Below are positions 1-7,752 of a stretch of 64,000 nucleotides of DNA, one piece after another. Source of the DNA: a virus. Every line of letters begins with the position of its first letter. Positions within the stretch are counted from its first letter, which is position 1. A model generated the notes under the pieces. That model worked only from the letters and a program-made list of their open reading frames with translations, did not search any database and was not told where the DNA came from. The stretch lies in the IMG/VR virus record IMGVR_UViG_3300020469_000021, positions 40,957-104,956 of that record. The stretch is one strand, 5' to 3'. The position numbers were made by a program, and so were the translations under genes.

Positions 1-447
1 GGAGCTATGGTTTCTTCAAAAGGCGATCCATTTTGGCCTTTCGTTCATTTTTATTTGCAAGCTTACCAATTTTTGCAAGAAAAAAAATTAAACGCAAACT
101 CCCATGTTAACTCAAAGACCCAGAATGTATTAAGAACTACAGGCCCAAGATTCTTAAGAGAAGCGTATGTAAAATATAAAAACGTGACAGAAGGCTTACC
201 AACTGGCAATGGAGTTAATGTATTCCCTTGGTTTTGCATTAATCTACCTAGAGTTCCAAGTGTTGATAAAGAAAATCCTTGGGTAGTTTACGATAGTTTT
301 CATCCAAAAAATTTAAGTAAAGTTGATAACGACAATCCAGCTTCTTCAGTTTGGTCAAGATTTTTACCCTTTACTGCCAAAGCAGAAGATTACCCAAATA
401 CTTTTTTTATCCACCAAAGCCTACAGACATGGCATAAAGATTTATGA
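1..447 (+). CDS. GT32-like glycosyltransferase, C-terminal fragment (5' partial)
   Basis: The frame is open to the first base of the window, so the gene probably starts upstream. The first ATG (position 7) falls in the middle of a typical GT32/OCH1-type pattern: an ASK-like SSKGDPFW segment, then VLRTTGPRFLREAY, which is the 'TGP' motif found in the C-terminal half of sugar transferases that use nucleotide-sugar donors. The N-terminal DXD catalytic part would lie before the window. It would transfer a sugar to a surface glycan or glycolipid. The stop overlaps the next ATG by 4 nt, so it leads an operon with the nuclease and the FkbM methyltransferase. The family call rests on motif resemblance only. 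Confidence 0.55.
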   Translation, partial: GAMVSSKGDPFWPFVHFYLQAYQFLQEKKLNANSHVNSKTQNVLRTTGPRFLREAYVKYKNVTEGLPTGNGVNVFPWFCINLPRVPSVDKENPWVVYDSFHPKNLSKVDNDNPASSVWSRFLPFTAKAEDYPNTFFIHQSLQTWHKDL

Positions 448-1004
448 TTGAAATACCATTTAGCCCTACAATGATTGCAGAGGCAAAAAAAAAGGCAGAA
501 GAACTTGGAGAAATAAATAATTCAATAACTAAAGGTGGGGGCAATAGAGCTGGCTATTTAGGAGAATTTTCAATTGCAAAACATATTAAGGCAAATAATG
601 TTAGTTGCGAACTTGGTAGATCCAAATATAACAGAGATTTAATAAAATACAAAGGCTCTACGGAGATTGACCTTGAGGTAAAGACTAAGCGCAGGACTGC
701 CAACCCTAAGTCTTATTACGATGCTTCTATAGCAGACACAAGCAAGCACCAACAACCTAATTATTACTTATTTTTGAGCATAACTTTTCAACGCTCAACA
801 AAAGAGCATCCTAGACAGTATTACAATCCATTAAGCGTATGGTTTTGTGGTTTTATGGAAAGAGATGAGTATTTTAAAAAAGCTAAACTATGGAAGAAAG
901 GAGATGTGGATAATAGCAATGACTTTACCACGAAAGTAGACATGTATAATCTTCCTTATTCTGAATTAATTCATCCAAAAGAATTTTTTAATATATTTAA
1001 ATAA
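444..1004 (+). CDS. PD-(D/E)XK-type nuclease-like protein
   Basis: 186 residues. The segment GYLGEFSIAKHIK (about 36-48) followed by DLIKYKGSTEIDLEVKTKRR (about 66-86) has the order E ... D ... ExK (LEVKTK) expected of the PD-(D/E)XK nuclease fold. This makes a DNA-cleaving, restriction-endonuclease-like enzyme likely. The C-terminal half is rich in Tyr and Trp and is not recognised. It overlaps the preceding stop by 4 nt and is followed 2 nt later by an FkbM methyltransferase. Its substrate is unknown; host DNA degradation or homing-type cutting are both possible. Confidence 0.55.
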   Translation: MIEIPFSPTMIAEAKKKAEELGEINNSITKGGGNRAGYLGEFSIAKHIKANNVSCELGRSKYNRDLIKYKGSTEIDLEVKTKRRTANPKSYYDASIADTSKHQQPNYYLFLSITFQRSTKEHPRQYYNPLSVWFCGFMERDEYFKKAKLWKKGDVDNSNDFTTKVDMYNLPYSELIHPKEFFNIFK

Positions 1005-1006
1005 AT

Positions 1007-1798
1007 ATGAATCTACCAAGTTATTATCTATCTTTTGCTCAACAAATGGGTATAGATGTAGCAGATATTGTTAGGCTAGACAAATTTAAGTTCATTAATA
1101 AAGATTTTCCATTAGCTTCTATTTTAATATATGAATCACCTTTCAATAAAATTCGTGTTGGCAGAGATGGAGATGGAGGTTATGTAATTGCAGAGGGTTT
1201 GACTTACGATTGCTTAATTAGTGGAGGAGTCAATGACGATGACTCTTTTGAGCAAGATTTTCTATCTCTCAATGATGTTCCATCTTACGCTTTTGATGGC
1301 TCTATAGAGAAGATGCCTACAAAAGATAGAAGAATAAAATTCTACAGCAAGAACATCTCAGATAAAAACTCTAAAAAAGAAGATAATTTATCTAACTTGT
1401 TGAAAGACTATGATGACATTTTTTTAAAGATTGACATAGAAGGAGACGAATATATTTGGCTAAATAGCCTTGATGATGACCAGCTATCTAAATTCAAGCA
1501 AATCGCCATTGAGTTTCATGAGCCATATGAGCGATACAAATGGAGGTGCTTAGAAAGATTATCTTCAAGCCATTGGGCAATTCATTTTAATCCCAATAAT
1601 TGTGGTTCTGTTTGCTATCATGTTAATGATGAAGTTTCCACAAGAGTTGCCGAGTGTTTTGAAATGACATACATAAGGAAGGCAGACATAAAAGGCGAGC
1701 TGAATCTTAATAAATCAACATTTCCAACAAAATTAGATAAACCTAACGACCCAAATAGGAGAGTCATTAACTATCAGGGGTTTCCCTACTCAATATGA
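1007..1798 (+). CDS. FkbM-family SAM-dependent methyltransferase
   Basis: 263 residues. RVGRDGDGGYVIAEGL (about 49-64) and FLKIDIEGDEYIWL (about 140-153) are the hallmark segments of FkbM methyltransferases. The KIDIEGDE stretch contains the acidic SAM/substrate motif. Such enzymes O-methylate sugars or other surface molecules. It sits directly behind the nuclease gene and overlaps the DUF1796-like gene by 4 nt, in a glycan-modification cluster. A second FkbM homologue lies at 3023-3601. The methyl acceptor cannot be told from the sequence. Confidence 0.8.
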   Translation: MNLPSYYLSFAQQMGIDVADIVRLDKFKFINKDFPLASILIYESPFNKIRVGRDGDGGYVIAEGLTYDCLISGGVNDDDSFEQDFLSLNDVPSYAFDGSIEKMPTKDRRIKFYSKNISDKNSKKEDNLSNLLKDYDDIFLKIDIEGDEYIWLNSLDDDQLSKFKQIAIEFHEPYERYKWRCLERLSSSHWAIHFNPNNCGSVCYHVNDEVSTRVAECFEMTYIRKADIKGELNLNKSTFPTKLDKPNDPNRRVINYQGFPYSI

Positions 1799-2466
1799 GC
1801 ATGCAAAATATCTACATTTCTTTGGGTTATGGATGCCAAATAGCTGAAAAACTTCGAGATTTAAATTTAAGGAATTTTTCTTTGCCTTTCGACTGGGTAA
1901 TACCCCACGGAGGAGTTTCAGATATAATTAAAAATAATTTTAAAAATTTTTTACCTCAAGATAAATTTATAAATTCTAGAGGAGATGAGCATCCAATGAA
2001 TTTAAACTCTAAATTAATTTTCCCTCATAATGCATTTCCTAGGGATGAACAAGCAATGAAAAGAAGAATTCTTCGTTTCATGGAATTGCTTAAACTAAAA
2101 GACGATCAATTAATTTTTCTTAAACGAGGTCATTTGGAATCTCATCATAATGCAGAATATACGACAAAACATGGTTGGCCTATAAAAAATGATATATATG
2201 AATGTGAAGAGCTGAGCGCTTACTTGAAAGAAAAATACCCTAAATTACAATTTAAAATTGTACTAATCTTACTATGCTCACTTTGCTTTCAGCATACCGA
2301 AACTTCCAATTCAAAAAATATTTTAATATATAATTGCGCTTTCCCAAATTGCAATCGCCAACAAAAAGACGAAATTGCAGACAAAGCTTTAGTAAATATA
2401 ATTAAATCATTAAACAAACATGAAAACTATAACAAACAAGATATTCAGAAATTGGTTTATTCATAA
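1795..2466 (+). CDS. DUF1796-like (putative papain-like cysteine peptidase) protein
   Basis: 223 residues. The start YISLGYGCQIAEKLRDL followed by FSLPFDWV matches the usual opening of DUF1796 proteins (SLG.NC ... PFDW), a family predicted to be papain-like cysteine peptidases and often found beside sugar-modification genes. Cys14 would be the nucleophile and the HN of LIFPHNAF could supply a later conserved position. It overlaps the preceding gene by 4 nt and the next by 47 nt. Assignment is by motif memory only. Confidence 0.55.
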   Translation: MSMQNIYISLGYGCQIAEKLRDLNLRNFSLPFDWVIPHGGVSDIIKNNFKNFLPQDKFINSRGDEHPMNLNSKLIFPHNAFPRDEQAMKRRILRFMELLKLKDDQLIFLKRGHLESHHNAEYTTKHGWPIKNDIYECEELSAYLKEKYPKLQFKIVLILLCSLCFQHTETSNSKNILIYNCAFPNCNRQQKDEIADKALVNIIKSLNKHENYNKQDIQKLVYS

Positions 2467-2614
2467 TGTTATCGGGCATCCAATCATACAGATGATGGGA
2501 ATGCTATTTTGTGGTCATGATTACACTCAGGTTGCTAGCTACGGCATTGGAGGCATGTGGGAATGTAAAAAGTGCGGCAAAAAAGAGGTTAGAGAACTTG
2601 CAGATTTTTATTAA
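2420..2614 (+). CDS. Small zinc-ribbon-like phage protein
   Basis: 64 residues. HNVIGHPIIQMMGMLFCGHDYT is followed by a CKKCGKK knuckle near the C-terminus. The second cysteine pair of a full ribbon may be supplied by the C and H of LFCGHD. Small proteins of this HNVxGHP...CxxC layout are common in large phages; their function is unknown. The start lies inside the end of the DUF1796-like gene (47 nt overlap). Confidence 0.6.
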   Translation: MKTITNKIFRNWFIHNVIGHPIIQMMGMLFCGHDYTQVASYGIGGMWECKKCGKKEVRELADFY

Positions 2615-2780
2615 CAGACAGCTAAATGTCTCAGAGATGCTTTATTGGGTGATTCTTCCATTTGACGCGACAAAAGCTAGTGTAGTCTCAGTTTGGTTTC
2701 ATGATTCTACTTGCCCAAATAAAAGCCATAAAGACGAGTCGTTTACCTAGAATTTATTTGCCTTAAATATATAATATATT

Positions 2781-3059
2781 GTGAAAAAAGAGAAGCATGA
2801 ACAACCAAGGCTCTACACCTTCAGGGTTAAATATAACGCGGGTGCAGGGCATGAAGCGAATGATTCGTTTCATTATTTTAAAGCAATAAGCGCCGATCAA
2901 GCTTTAGACTTTCATTTTGCAATGATGGAAAGAAATAATTTCATTAGCCAAACTATTAGCGTGGAAAGAAAAGATCCCTATGCGGATAAATGGGTTTTAG
3001 AAGAAAGCAAAAAAAATAATAAATGGACAAATATAACGGAAAATTGTTTCAAACAATAA
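2781..3059 (+). CDS. Hypothetical protein, GTG start
   Basis: 92 residues, starting at GTG. The centre, YNAGAGHEANDSFHYFKAISADQALDFHFAMM, looks like a small alpha/beta domain, but I do not recognise the family. The 3' end overlaps the second FkbM gene by 37 nt. The A/T-rich TATATAATATATTGTG just upstream could be a promoter -10 right before the start codon. Confidence 0.6.
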   Translation: MKKEKHEQPRLYTFRVKYNAGAGHEANDSFHYFKAISADQALDFHFAMMERNNFISQTISVERKDPYADKWVLEESKKNNKWTNITENCFKQ

Positions 3060-3601
3060 ATGGTGGAGATAAAAAATACTCAAAAGTCCACAGGAGATGT
3101 CTCGAACATGATGGGTGTATCGTAGACCTAGGTTGTTTAATGTGGAATTGGAGCAAATTTTTTATAGGTAAAAAAACCGTAATCGGCGCAGATCCATTTG
3201 AAAAACAAATCGAAAAAACTTTATTCTTCGAAGGGCTTGTGTCGAATTTCGATGGACATATAAACATGAAGAAAAAAGACTTTCTTGCTTCAAGTGATAT
3301 GTTTGAAGAAGGGGAACACAAAAAAGAAGTTTTATCATGGAAGTCTTTTTTGAATAAATTTAGTATTAAAGAAATATCTGTATTAAAAATGAATATTGAA
3401 GGAGCAGAATACGACCTATTAAGAAGTTTAACTAAAGAGGATTTTAGCAAAATAGACCAAATAGCAGTAAGCTTTCACGAATGGCTAAACCCGCAATGGA
3501 CAAAAGATACAGAAGAATGCATATCTATATTAAAAGAAAACAATTTTGATATTCTCAACTTAGGTCAGTTTGGGTGGAGATTATGCATAAAAAATGATTA
3601 A
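3023..3601 (+). CDS. FkbM-family methyltransferase (second copy)
   Basis: 192 residues, shorter than the homologue at 1007-1798. It keeps the SAM-binding start (IVDLGCLMW), the acidic loop (VIGADPFE) and the family signature LKMNIEGAEYDLLRSL followed by IDQIAVSFHEW. It probably O-methylates a sugar or surface molecule. It overlaps the preceding small gene by 37 nt and is followed by tRNA-Thr. Divergence from the first copy suggests independent acquisition or an old duplication. Confidence 0.75.
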   Translation: MDKYNGKLFQTINGGDKKYSKVHRRCLEHDGCIVDLGCLMWNWSKFFIGKKTVIGADPFEKQIEKTLFFEGLVSNFDGHINMKKKDFLASSDMFEEGEHKKEVLSWKSFLNKFSIKEISVLKMNIEGAEYDLLRSLTKEDFSKIDQIAVSFHEWLNPQWTKDTEECISILKENNFDILNLGQFGWRLCIKND

Positions 3602-3633
3602 ATTAATTATATTTGGCTTTAGATTAATATTTT

Positions 3634-3709
3634 GCCACTTTAGCTCAGATGGTAGAGCACCTCACTTGTAATGAGGATGTCGTCAGTTCGATCCTGACAA
3701 GTGGCTCCA
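3634..3709 (+). tRNA. tRNA-Thr (anticodon TGT)
   Basis: A full cloverleaf is visible. The acceptor GCCACTT (3634-3640) pairs with AAGTGGC (3699-3705). The D arm is AGCTCAGATGGTAGAGC, the anticodon stem CCTCA/TGAGG has loop CTTGTAA, the T arm is GTCAG-TTCGATC-CTGAC, and a CCA is encoded at 3707-3709. The anticodon TGT reads ACA. The discriminator base is T rather than the A usual in bacterial tRNA-Thr. An encoded CCA is typical of phage tRNAs that mature without host CCA addition. Confidence 0.95.
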
Positions 3710-3710
3710 T

Positions 3711-3887
3711 TTAACCGCCATGTTCATTTATTTTTTTTACAATTTCTTTTTTTTCTTCTTCGGTCAGCTTCTCATATTTTTCTTCAGCAAGCGCCCAAGC
3801 AGCTCTAACTCTCACCGCGTAATGGACTTTAAAGCTCTTGTCTGCCATAATTTCCACAGTCAAATAATCAACTATTCTGTTCCTCAT
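3711..3887 (-). CDS. Hypothetical 58-aa protein, hidden minus-strand gene
   Basis: Reading the minus strand from the ATG at 3887 gives a well-formed 58-residue protein: MRNRIVDYLTVEIMADKSFK, then a charged helix (AAWALAEEKYEKLTEEEKKE). The plus-strand frame over the same bases is a poly-Phe shadow, typical of an antisense Lys/Glu-rich helix. It is convergent with the tRNA, ending 1 nt from the CCA. No clear Shine-Dalgarno is seen. Function unknown. Confidence 0.65.
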   Translation of the reverse strand: MRNRIVDYLTVEIMADKSFKVHYAVRVRAAWALAEEKYEKLTEEEKKEIVKKINEHGG

Positions 3888-3998
3888 ATAAAAAAATACA
3901 CAAAAAGCTTGACTTTGCCTGCCAAATATGCATTATTGTTCTTAGTTAACGAGATAAAAATCTCAAAACAAAAACAATAAAAATTCAAATATATAAAA

Positions 3999-4175
3999 AT
4001 GGATAATACATCGTTTATACAACTCACAGAACTATGGCAAGACGGCGGCTTTTCTGAAGTCGGAAATATTATTAACGAAGAAAAGTGGAGCGCTTCTAAG
4101 GTCGCAGAATTTTGCGCTTATGTTACAAGGTATCTTGGTACTTCTCAGCTAAATATACTATATAAATTTTTGTAA
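3999..4175 (+). CDS. Hypothetical 58-aa protein
   Basis: 58 codons from ATG at 3999 (MDNTSFIQLTELWQDGGFSE...). It ends in TAATG, shared with the start of the next gene, so the two are translationally coupled. It looks like a small helical protein; family not recognised. Confidence 0.6.
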   Translation: MDNTSFIQLTELWQDGGFSEVGNIINEEKWSASKVAEFCAYVTRYLGTSQLNILYKFL

Positions 4176-4432
4176 TGGAAACCGAAACCGAAGTGCTTTA
4201 TTTAAATTCCGCTCATGAAATTATGGAGGCTAGTTTTGTATCTAGTCCATTTGAAATGAAGTTGGTTGCGGAAGCAATTTCTGAATTTACAAAGAAGCAT
4301 TATATAAATAATGAATCATTAGATGATTTTCGCTTAAAGCTTCAACAGGCATATCAATCCCACCATAATTTACATGAAAATGATTTCGGCTTCATAGAAG
4401 AAGATCGACAAGAGGTGTACGGAGCTTTTTAA
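4175..4432 (+). CDS. Hypothetical acidic protein
   Basis: 85 residues, soluble and acidic, starting at the A of the preceding stop (TAATG). Predicted mainly helical. No domain recognised. First part of a run of coupled small genes to 6.9 kb. Confidence 0.6.
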   Translation: METETEVLYLNSAHEIMEASFVSSPFEMKLVAEAISEFTKKHYINNESLDDFRLKLQQAYQSHHNLHENDFGFIEEDRQEVYGAF

Positions 4433-4434
4433 TC

Positions 4435-4815
4435 GTGAAAAGAAAGGAGCAAATAGAATTACTATGGATGACCCATGATTTTTTACTAGAAAAAATATAT
4501 CCTCTTGAAGAAGAAAACGAAATACTTTATGCAAATATAAAAGAATTCCAAAAAGAAGTAAACAATCCCCACAAATTACTAACGGCATTTCTGCAAATAA
4601 ACAAAGATTTAGATTTGTTTTATGGCAAACAATTAATTTGCTTGGACGATATAATTCCTTTGCATGAAGAGAATATAGACATTCCGCCAGAAAGAGAAAT
4701 TGACATCGAGACGCTTTATGCTTTGAGATGTGCTACCATTAATTTATTAGAAAACCACAGGGTCACAGGCGAAGAAATTAAACAATTAATTGACGATTTA
4801 AATGAAAGAAATTGA
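4435..4815 (+). CDS. Hypothetical coiled-coil-like protein, GTG start
   Basis: 126 residues, starting at GTG 2 nt after the previous stop. Glu/Lys/Leu-rich helices (LEEENEILYANIKEFQKEV) suggest a coiled coil. Overlaps the MazG-like gene by 14 nt. Family not recognised. Confidence 0.6.
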   Translation: MKRKEQIELLWMTHDFLLEKIYPLEEENEILYANIKEFQKEVNNPHKLLTAFLQINKDLDLFYGKQLICLDDIIPLHEENIDIPPEREIDIETLYALRCATINLLENHRVTGEEIKQLIDDLNERN

Positions 4816-4990
4816 AAACAGGCGCAAAGAAAGGCATATCCTGCTTAAACTCGCGGAAGAATTGAGTGAGCTATCGGTAGAAGTTTTGCATTGCGTAAAT
4901 AAACCAAAGAAAGAAAATTTAAATGAAATCTTTTCAGAAATTAAAGATGTTGAAAAATGGATTTTAAAATTTAAAGAACTTAAAAATTAA
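4802..4990 (+). CDS. MazG-like short nucleotide pyrophosphohydrolase-like protein
   Basis: 62 residues. The helix pair LLKLAEELSELSVEVLHC and EIFSEIKDVEKWIL has the EELSE and ExxD acidic pattern of the MazG/all-alpha NTP pyrophosphohydrolase fold, which binds Mg2+ and hydrolyses NTPs to NMP plus PPi. It is about two-thirds of the usual domain length, so it may need to dimerise or may be inactive. Start overlaps the previous gene. Confidence 0.5.
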   Translation: MKEIENRRKERHILLKLAEELSELSVEVLHCVNKPKKENLNEIFSEIKDVEKWILKFKELKN

Positions 4991-5006
4991 TTTAAATAAA
5001 AATATT

Positions 5007-5198
5007 ATGATGAATGTTATACAAGTAGAAGATGCAAATAATGAAAAGTATCATATAAACCCGAAGCAGGTTATGTATGTAAAAGAAAAGGTGAGTGGTA
5101 GCTCAATTCTTTATAGAATAGCTCTAGCAAATGGAGAGTCTATTGTTACAAAAAATTCACATGGAATAGAGCAAATTATACGCTCTATGAAAAAATAA
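5007..5198 (+). CDS. Hypothetical beta-rich small protein
   Basis: 63 residues, with ATG at 5007 and a second ATG at 5010. The pattern VIQVEDANNEKYHINPKQVMYVKEK...RIALANGESIVTK looks like a small beta-barrel with a C-terminal helix, reminiscent of the LytTR half-domain, but it is too short to assign. Confidence 0.55.
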   Translation: MMNVIQVEDANNEKYHINPKQVMYVKEKVSGSSILYRIALANGESIVTKNSHGIEQIIRSMKK

Positions 5199-5207
5199 TT
5201 TCAAAAA

Positions 5208-5411
5208 ATGATTGAGCAAATAAGTGAAGAAATAAACTATCAAAAAGGCTACGACAAAGGTTGGACAGATGCCCAAGAATATCTTGCTAAAAAATTTGAA
5301 AAAAGTATGCTAAAAAATAAAACGGAGTCATACGATAAAGGCTATCAAGAAGGTGCGAATCAGAAAGATAACCAACCTTGTCTTTGCGGATTTTGGGGTA
5401 ATAAAAAATGA
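5208..5411 (+). CDS. Hypothetical protein with repeated YDKGxxxG motif
   Basis: 67 residues. It contains two copies of a KGYDKGWTDAQEY / SYDKGYQEGANQ motif, an alpha-hairpin pattern frequent in phage accessory proteins, then a CLCG near the C-terminus. Overlaps the next gene by 4 nt. Confidence 0.55.
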   Translation: MIEQISEEINYQKGYDKGWTDAQEYLAKKFEKSMLKNKTESYDKGYQEGANQKDNQPCLCGFWGNKK

Positions 5412-5590
5412 AAATATCAATTACTAATTACAATAAAACTTATAGCGTTGAATCTGATGAAGATGTAGATGCAGAAGGCTTGGCAGATATGTTAAAGGGC
5501 TTAATGGTAAGCATGGGCTTTCATCCTAAAAATGTAGACGAATTATTTAACACAGAATACGAATGGTTCTCCGAAGAAGAAAATGATTAA
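5408..5590 (+). CDS. Hypothetical protein
   Basis: 60 residues, acidic. MKISITNYNKTYSVESDEDVDAEGLADML resembles small phage proteins with one beta hairpin and one helix. Coupled to both neighbours by 4-8 nt overlaps. Confidence 0.55.
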   Translation: MKISITNYNKTYSVESDEDVDAEGLADMLKGLMVSMGFHPKNVDELFNTEYEWFSEEEND

Positions 5591-5900
5591 TTGGATTAAA
5601 ATTGAAGACGAAATACCCGAAGAGGGGAAGAGACTGCTTTACTTTTTTGAAGGTACAGGTGTTTGGGTAGGTTTTTATTATGGAAGAGATGAAACTTACC
5701 CCGACTCAAATAACCATGTGTTCGGTTGCGAGGCAGGATTCTTAACAGGAGATGTCACTCATTACTGCTACATTGATTACCCCGAAGGTGGGGAATGGAG
5801 AGTCGAAGCAGATAAAGAATTTTCTAAAGAAGCAAAAAAAGAAATGCTAGAAATACAAAAAGAGCAGAATGAAATATTCAATAATTTACTTGGTGATTAA
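5583..5900 (+). CDS. DUF551-like protein
   Basis: 105 residues. The opening WIKIEDEIPEEGKRLLYFFEG...VWVGFYYG and the later DVTHYCYIDYPEGG match the pattern of DUF551 (W..v...P..g..Vlv......v..g...g.......THW), a small domain widespread in phages and prophages with unknown role. Overlaps the previous gene by 8 nt. Confidence 0.65.
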   Translation: MINWIKIEDEIPEEGKRLLYFFEGTGVWVGFYYGRDETYPDSNNHVFGCEAGFLTGDVTHYCYIDYPEGGEWRVEADKEFSKEAKKEMLEIQKEQNEIFNNLLGD

Positions 5901-5903
5901 AAT

Positions 5904-6200
5904 ATGAAAACATTACATAATACTAAAAATTGCAAATACAGAAAATACTTGCATAAAAAATTAAAGCACGGCAAAATAAGTGGTAAGTTTTATAAGTTTC
6001 TTTGCAGAAGCTTTCCTTATCGACTTACTGCAAGAGAAGTTGAAATTTGTGTCACAATGGTTCTTGATGGCAGAATGAGTGAGAACAAAGCTATCACCAC
6101 TTTGCAAGGAGCAGAAACTGAACTTAAGAGACAAAGAGAGTTGTACAAGTCAAATGTAGAGTGCAGAAAAAAAATAGGGTGGAAACAAATAAATAAATGA
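5904..6200 (+). CDS. Hypothetical basic protein
   Basis: 98 residues, very basic (KYRKYLHKKLKHGKISGKFYKF at the N-terminus), with a helix-rich C-terminal half. Nucleic-acid binding is an inference from charge alone. Its stop overlaps the cytidylyltransferase ATG. Confidence 0.55.
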   Translation: MKTLHNTKNCKYRKYLHKKLKHGKISGKFYKFLCRSFPYRLTAREVEICVTMVLDGRMSENKAITTLQGAETELKRQRELYKSNVECRKKIGWKQINK

Positions 6201-6622
6201 AAACAGGAATTACATTTTCAACTTTTGACCTTCTCCATGCGGGTCATATCTTAATGCTAAAAGAAGCAAAATCTGTCTGCGATTATCTTATTTGTGGTCT
6301 TCACATTGACCCGCAGATTGAGCGCCCTCAAAAAAATAAACCTATTCAAAGTGTGGTCGAGCGCTATATTCAATTATCTTCAGTAGAATATGTTGATGAA
6401 ATAATTCCTTATAATTTAGAGATGGATTTAGGCGACATTCTTCTAGGGTATAATATTGATGTTAGAATTATTGGTGCTGACTACAAGGGCGAAAACTTTT
6501 CGGGACTAGGCATTTGTCAAACCAAAGGTATTGAAATTTATTACAACGAAAGATCACATAGTTTTTCAAGCTCAGAATTAAGGAGAAGAATCGCCAATGC
6601 AGAACAAGAGAGGTTGCAATGA
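6197..6622 (+). CDS. TagD-like cytidylyltransferase (glycerol-3-phosphate type)
   Basis: 141 residues, the full length of the single-domain nucleotidyltransferases. TFDLLHAGHILML (about 9-21) carries the HxGH catalytic motif that binds the triphosphate, and RSHSFSSSELRRRI near the C-terminus matches the ISTT/SSS loop and following arginines. The family couples CTP to glycerol-3-phosphate or a similar alcohol phosphate, releasing PPi, to make CDP-activated head groups. In this phage it could feed the glycan/lipid modification genes at 1-3.6 kb. It is tightly packed between small genes. Confidence 0.85.
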   Translation: MKTGITFSTFDLLHAGHILMLKEAKSVCDYLICGLHIDPQIERPQKNKPIQSVVERYIQLSSVEYVDEIIPYNLEMDLGDILLGYNIDVRIIGADYKGENFSGLGICQTKGIEIYYNERSHSFSSSELRRRIANAEQERLQ

Positions 6623-6720
6623 AATTTTTAGAATGGGCATGGGATACTATTTGCGTAATTTGCATACTTTGTTATTGCATTTTTGCTAGTTTTAAATTAT
6701 TATTTACAAATGATGAATAA
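6619..6720 (+). CDS. Single-TM micropeptide
   Basis: 33 residues, beginning in the end of the cytidylyltransferase gene. Mostly one hydrophobic stretch (TICVICILCYCIFASFKLLF), so a membrane peptide rich in Cys. Overlaps the next ORF. Confidence 0.45.
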   Translation: MKFLEWAWDTICVICILCYCIFASFKLLFTNDE

Positions 6721-6922
6721 ATTATTATACAATATGTTAAAAAACTCCGCACAAGCGGATATAGATAAAGCGAAATTAAGTCTCCATTTACTTGGAGAAA
6801 AAGCAGTTGGCATAGGAGATCATTCGACAGAAGATTTCTACAACAATGCCAAGGAAGCTCTATGCTTACTCGATGACGCGCAAGGTAGGCTAGAAGTTTT
6901 AAAACAATTTGAAAAACATTAA
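6710..6922 (+). CDS. Hypothetical helical protein
   Basis: 70 residues if begun at the ATG at 6710, which overlaps the stop of the membrane micropeptide (an upstream in-frame start at 6683 would add nine residues inside that gene). Soluble helical protein (KNSAQADIDKAKLSLHLLGEK). Family unknown. Confidence 0.55.
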   Translation: MMNKLLYNMLKNSAQADIDKAKLSLHLLGEKAVGIGDHSTEDFYNNAKEALCLLDDAQGRLEVLKQFEKH

Positions 6923-6954
6923 TATGTAGAAAAATTAATTTAAATAAATTTATT

Positions 6955-7188
6955 ATGTTTGATAGCGGTGTAGATAATCAGTTTGAAGAAGCTCATCAAA
7001 AAGGCTTGCACAGAGGCTTTGATCTAGGTTGGTCTTATAAAGGTAGATACTACCGACAAATAGTTAGAGATATGCTTAATGACAAAGACTATTTAATAAA
7101 GTCGGGAGAAGGAACTCTCAAAAGGCTCTTGAAGAAAATGGAAAGAGATAAAGACAACAGAGAGAACATTACAATAAATAGTTGGTAA
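6955..7188 (+). CDS. Hypothetical protein
   Basis: 77 residues with a KGLHRGFDLGWSYKGRYY motif like that at 5208-5411 (YDKG/FDLGW helix-turn pattern) and a basic helical C-terminus. Last gene before a new promoter. Confidence 0.55.
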   Translation: MFDSGVDNQFEEAHQKGLHRGFDLGWSYKGRYYRQIVRDMLNDKDYLIKSGEGTLKRLLKKMERDKDNRENITINSW

Positions 7189-7195
7189 ATAGTTC

Positions 7196-7224
7196 TTGAC
7201 ACCTTCGGCTTCTTGTTATATAGT
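7196..7224 (+). promoter_or_regulatory. Sigma-70-type promoter for the macro-domain operon
   Basis: TTGACA, 17-bp spacer, TATAGT. The ATG at 7234 begins 9 nt after the -10, leaving almost no 5' leader. Confidence 0.7.
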
Positions 7225-7233
7225 TGAGAAATT

Positions 7234-7752
7234 ATGGCAGAAGTAACACAAATAGAAGGAAATCTTTTGGACTTCCCAAATGATATTAATAGCATTGCTC
7301 ATTCCTGCAATACTAGACATATCATGGGTGCAGGTATAGCGAAACAAATTAAAGATCGCTACCCCGAAGCGCACGAAGCAGATTGGAAAGCGTTCAATCA
7401 AGAGTACGACCACAATGGACAATTTGTTCATTGGCTCGGTAAATTCTCAAAAGCCAAAATAAATGGCGACAAATATATATACAATATGTACACTCAAGCG
7501 AGCATCGGGACAGGTAGAGAAGTTCATTATGAAAAATTTTGGCAAGCATTAAAGAGGGTAGAACAAGACCTTTTTGAGATGAATGTAAATAAACATGAAT
7601 ACGATCCAACTCCACCTCCTGTCCTTGGATTGCCTTATGGCATCTCATGTGGGCTTGCAGGGGGAAATTGGGGAATAATAAAAGCAATGATCGAAGATAT
7701 TTTTCTTGACTCTCCTATAAAATGCTATATTGTTAAGTTTGATTTAGCATAA
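7234..7752 (+). CDS. Macro-domain (ADP-ribose-1''-phosphate processing-like) protein
   Basis: 172 residues. EGNLLDF, SIAHSCNTRHIMGAGIAKQI and GLPYGISCGLAGGNWGII are the ADP-ribose-binding loops of the macro domain, closest in layout to Poa1p-type phosphatases that remove the 1''-phosphate of ADP-ribose, or de-ADP-ribosylate macromolecules. The gene has its own promoter and shares its final base with the ATG of a P-loop kinase, so the two enzymes are made together. This is suggestive of nucleic-acid end repair or of undoing a host ADP-ribosylation defence. Confidence 0.85.
   Translation: MAEVTQIEGNLLDFPNDINSIAHSCNTRHIMGAGIAKQIKDRYPEAHEADWKAFNQEYDHNGQFVHWLGKFSKAKINGDKYIYNMYTQASIGTGREVHYEKFWQALKRVEQDLFEMNVNKHEYDPTPPPVLGLPYGISCGLAGGNWGIIKAMIEDIFLDSPIKCYIVKFDLA

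Noticed and set aside
2511-2750. Plus-strand ORF of 79 codons overlapping the zinc-ribbon gene
   Set aside because: It starts inside the zinc-ribbon gene in another frame, and its later half has no protein-like pattern; I found no independent start signal.
3720-3980. Plus-strand ORF of 86 codons after the tRNA
   Set aside because: Poly-Phe composition; it is the antisense of a Lys/Glu-rich minus-strand gene (3711-3887).
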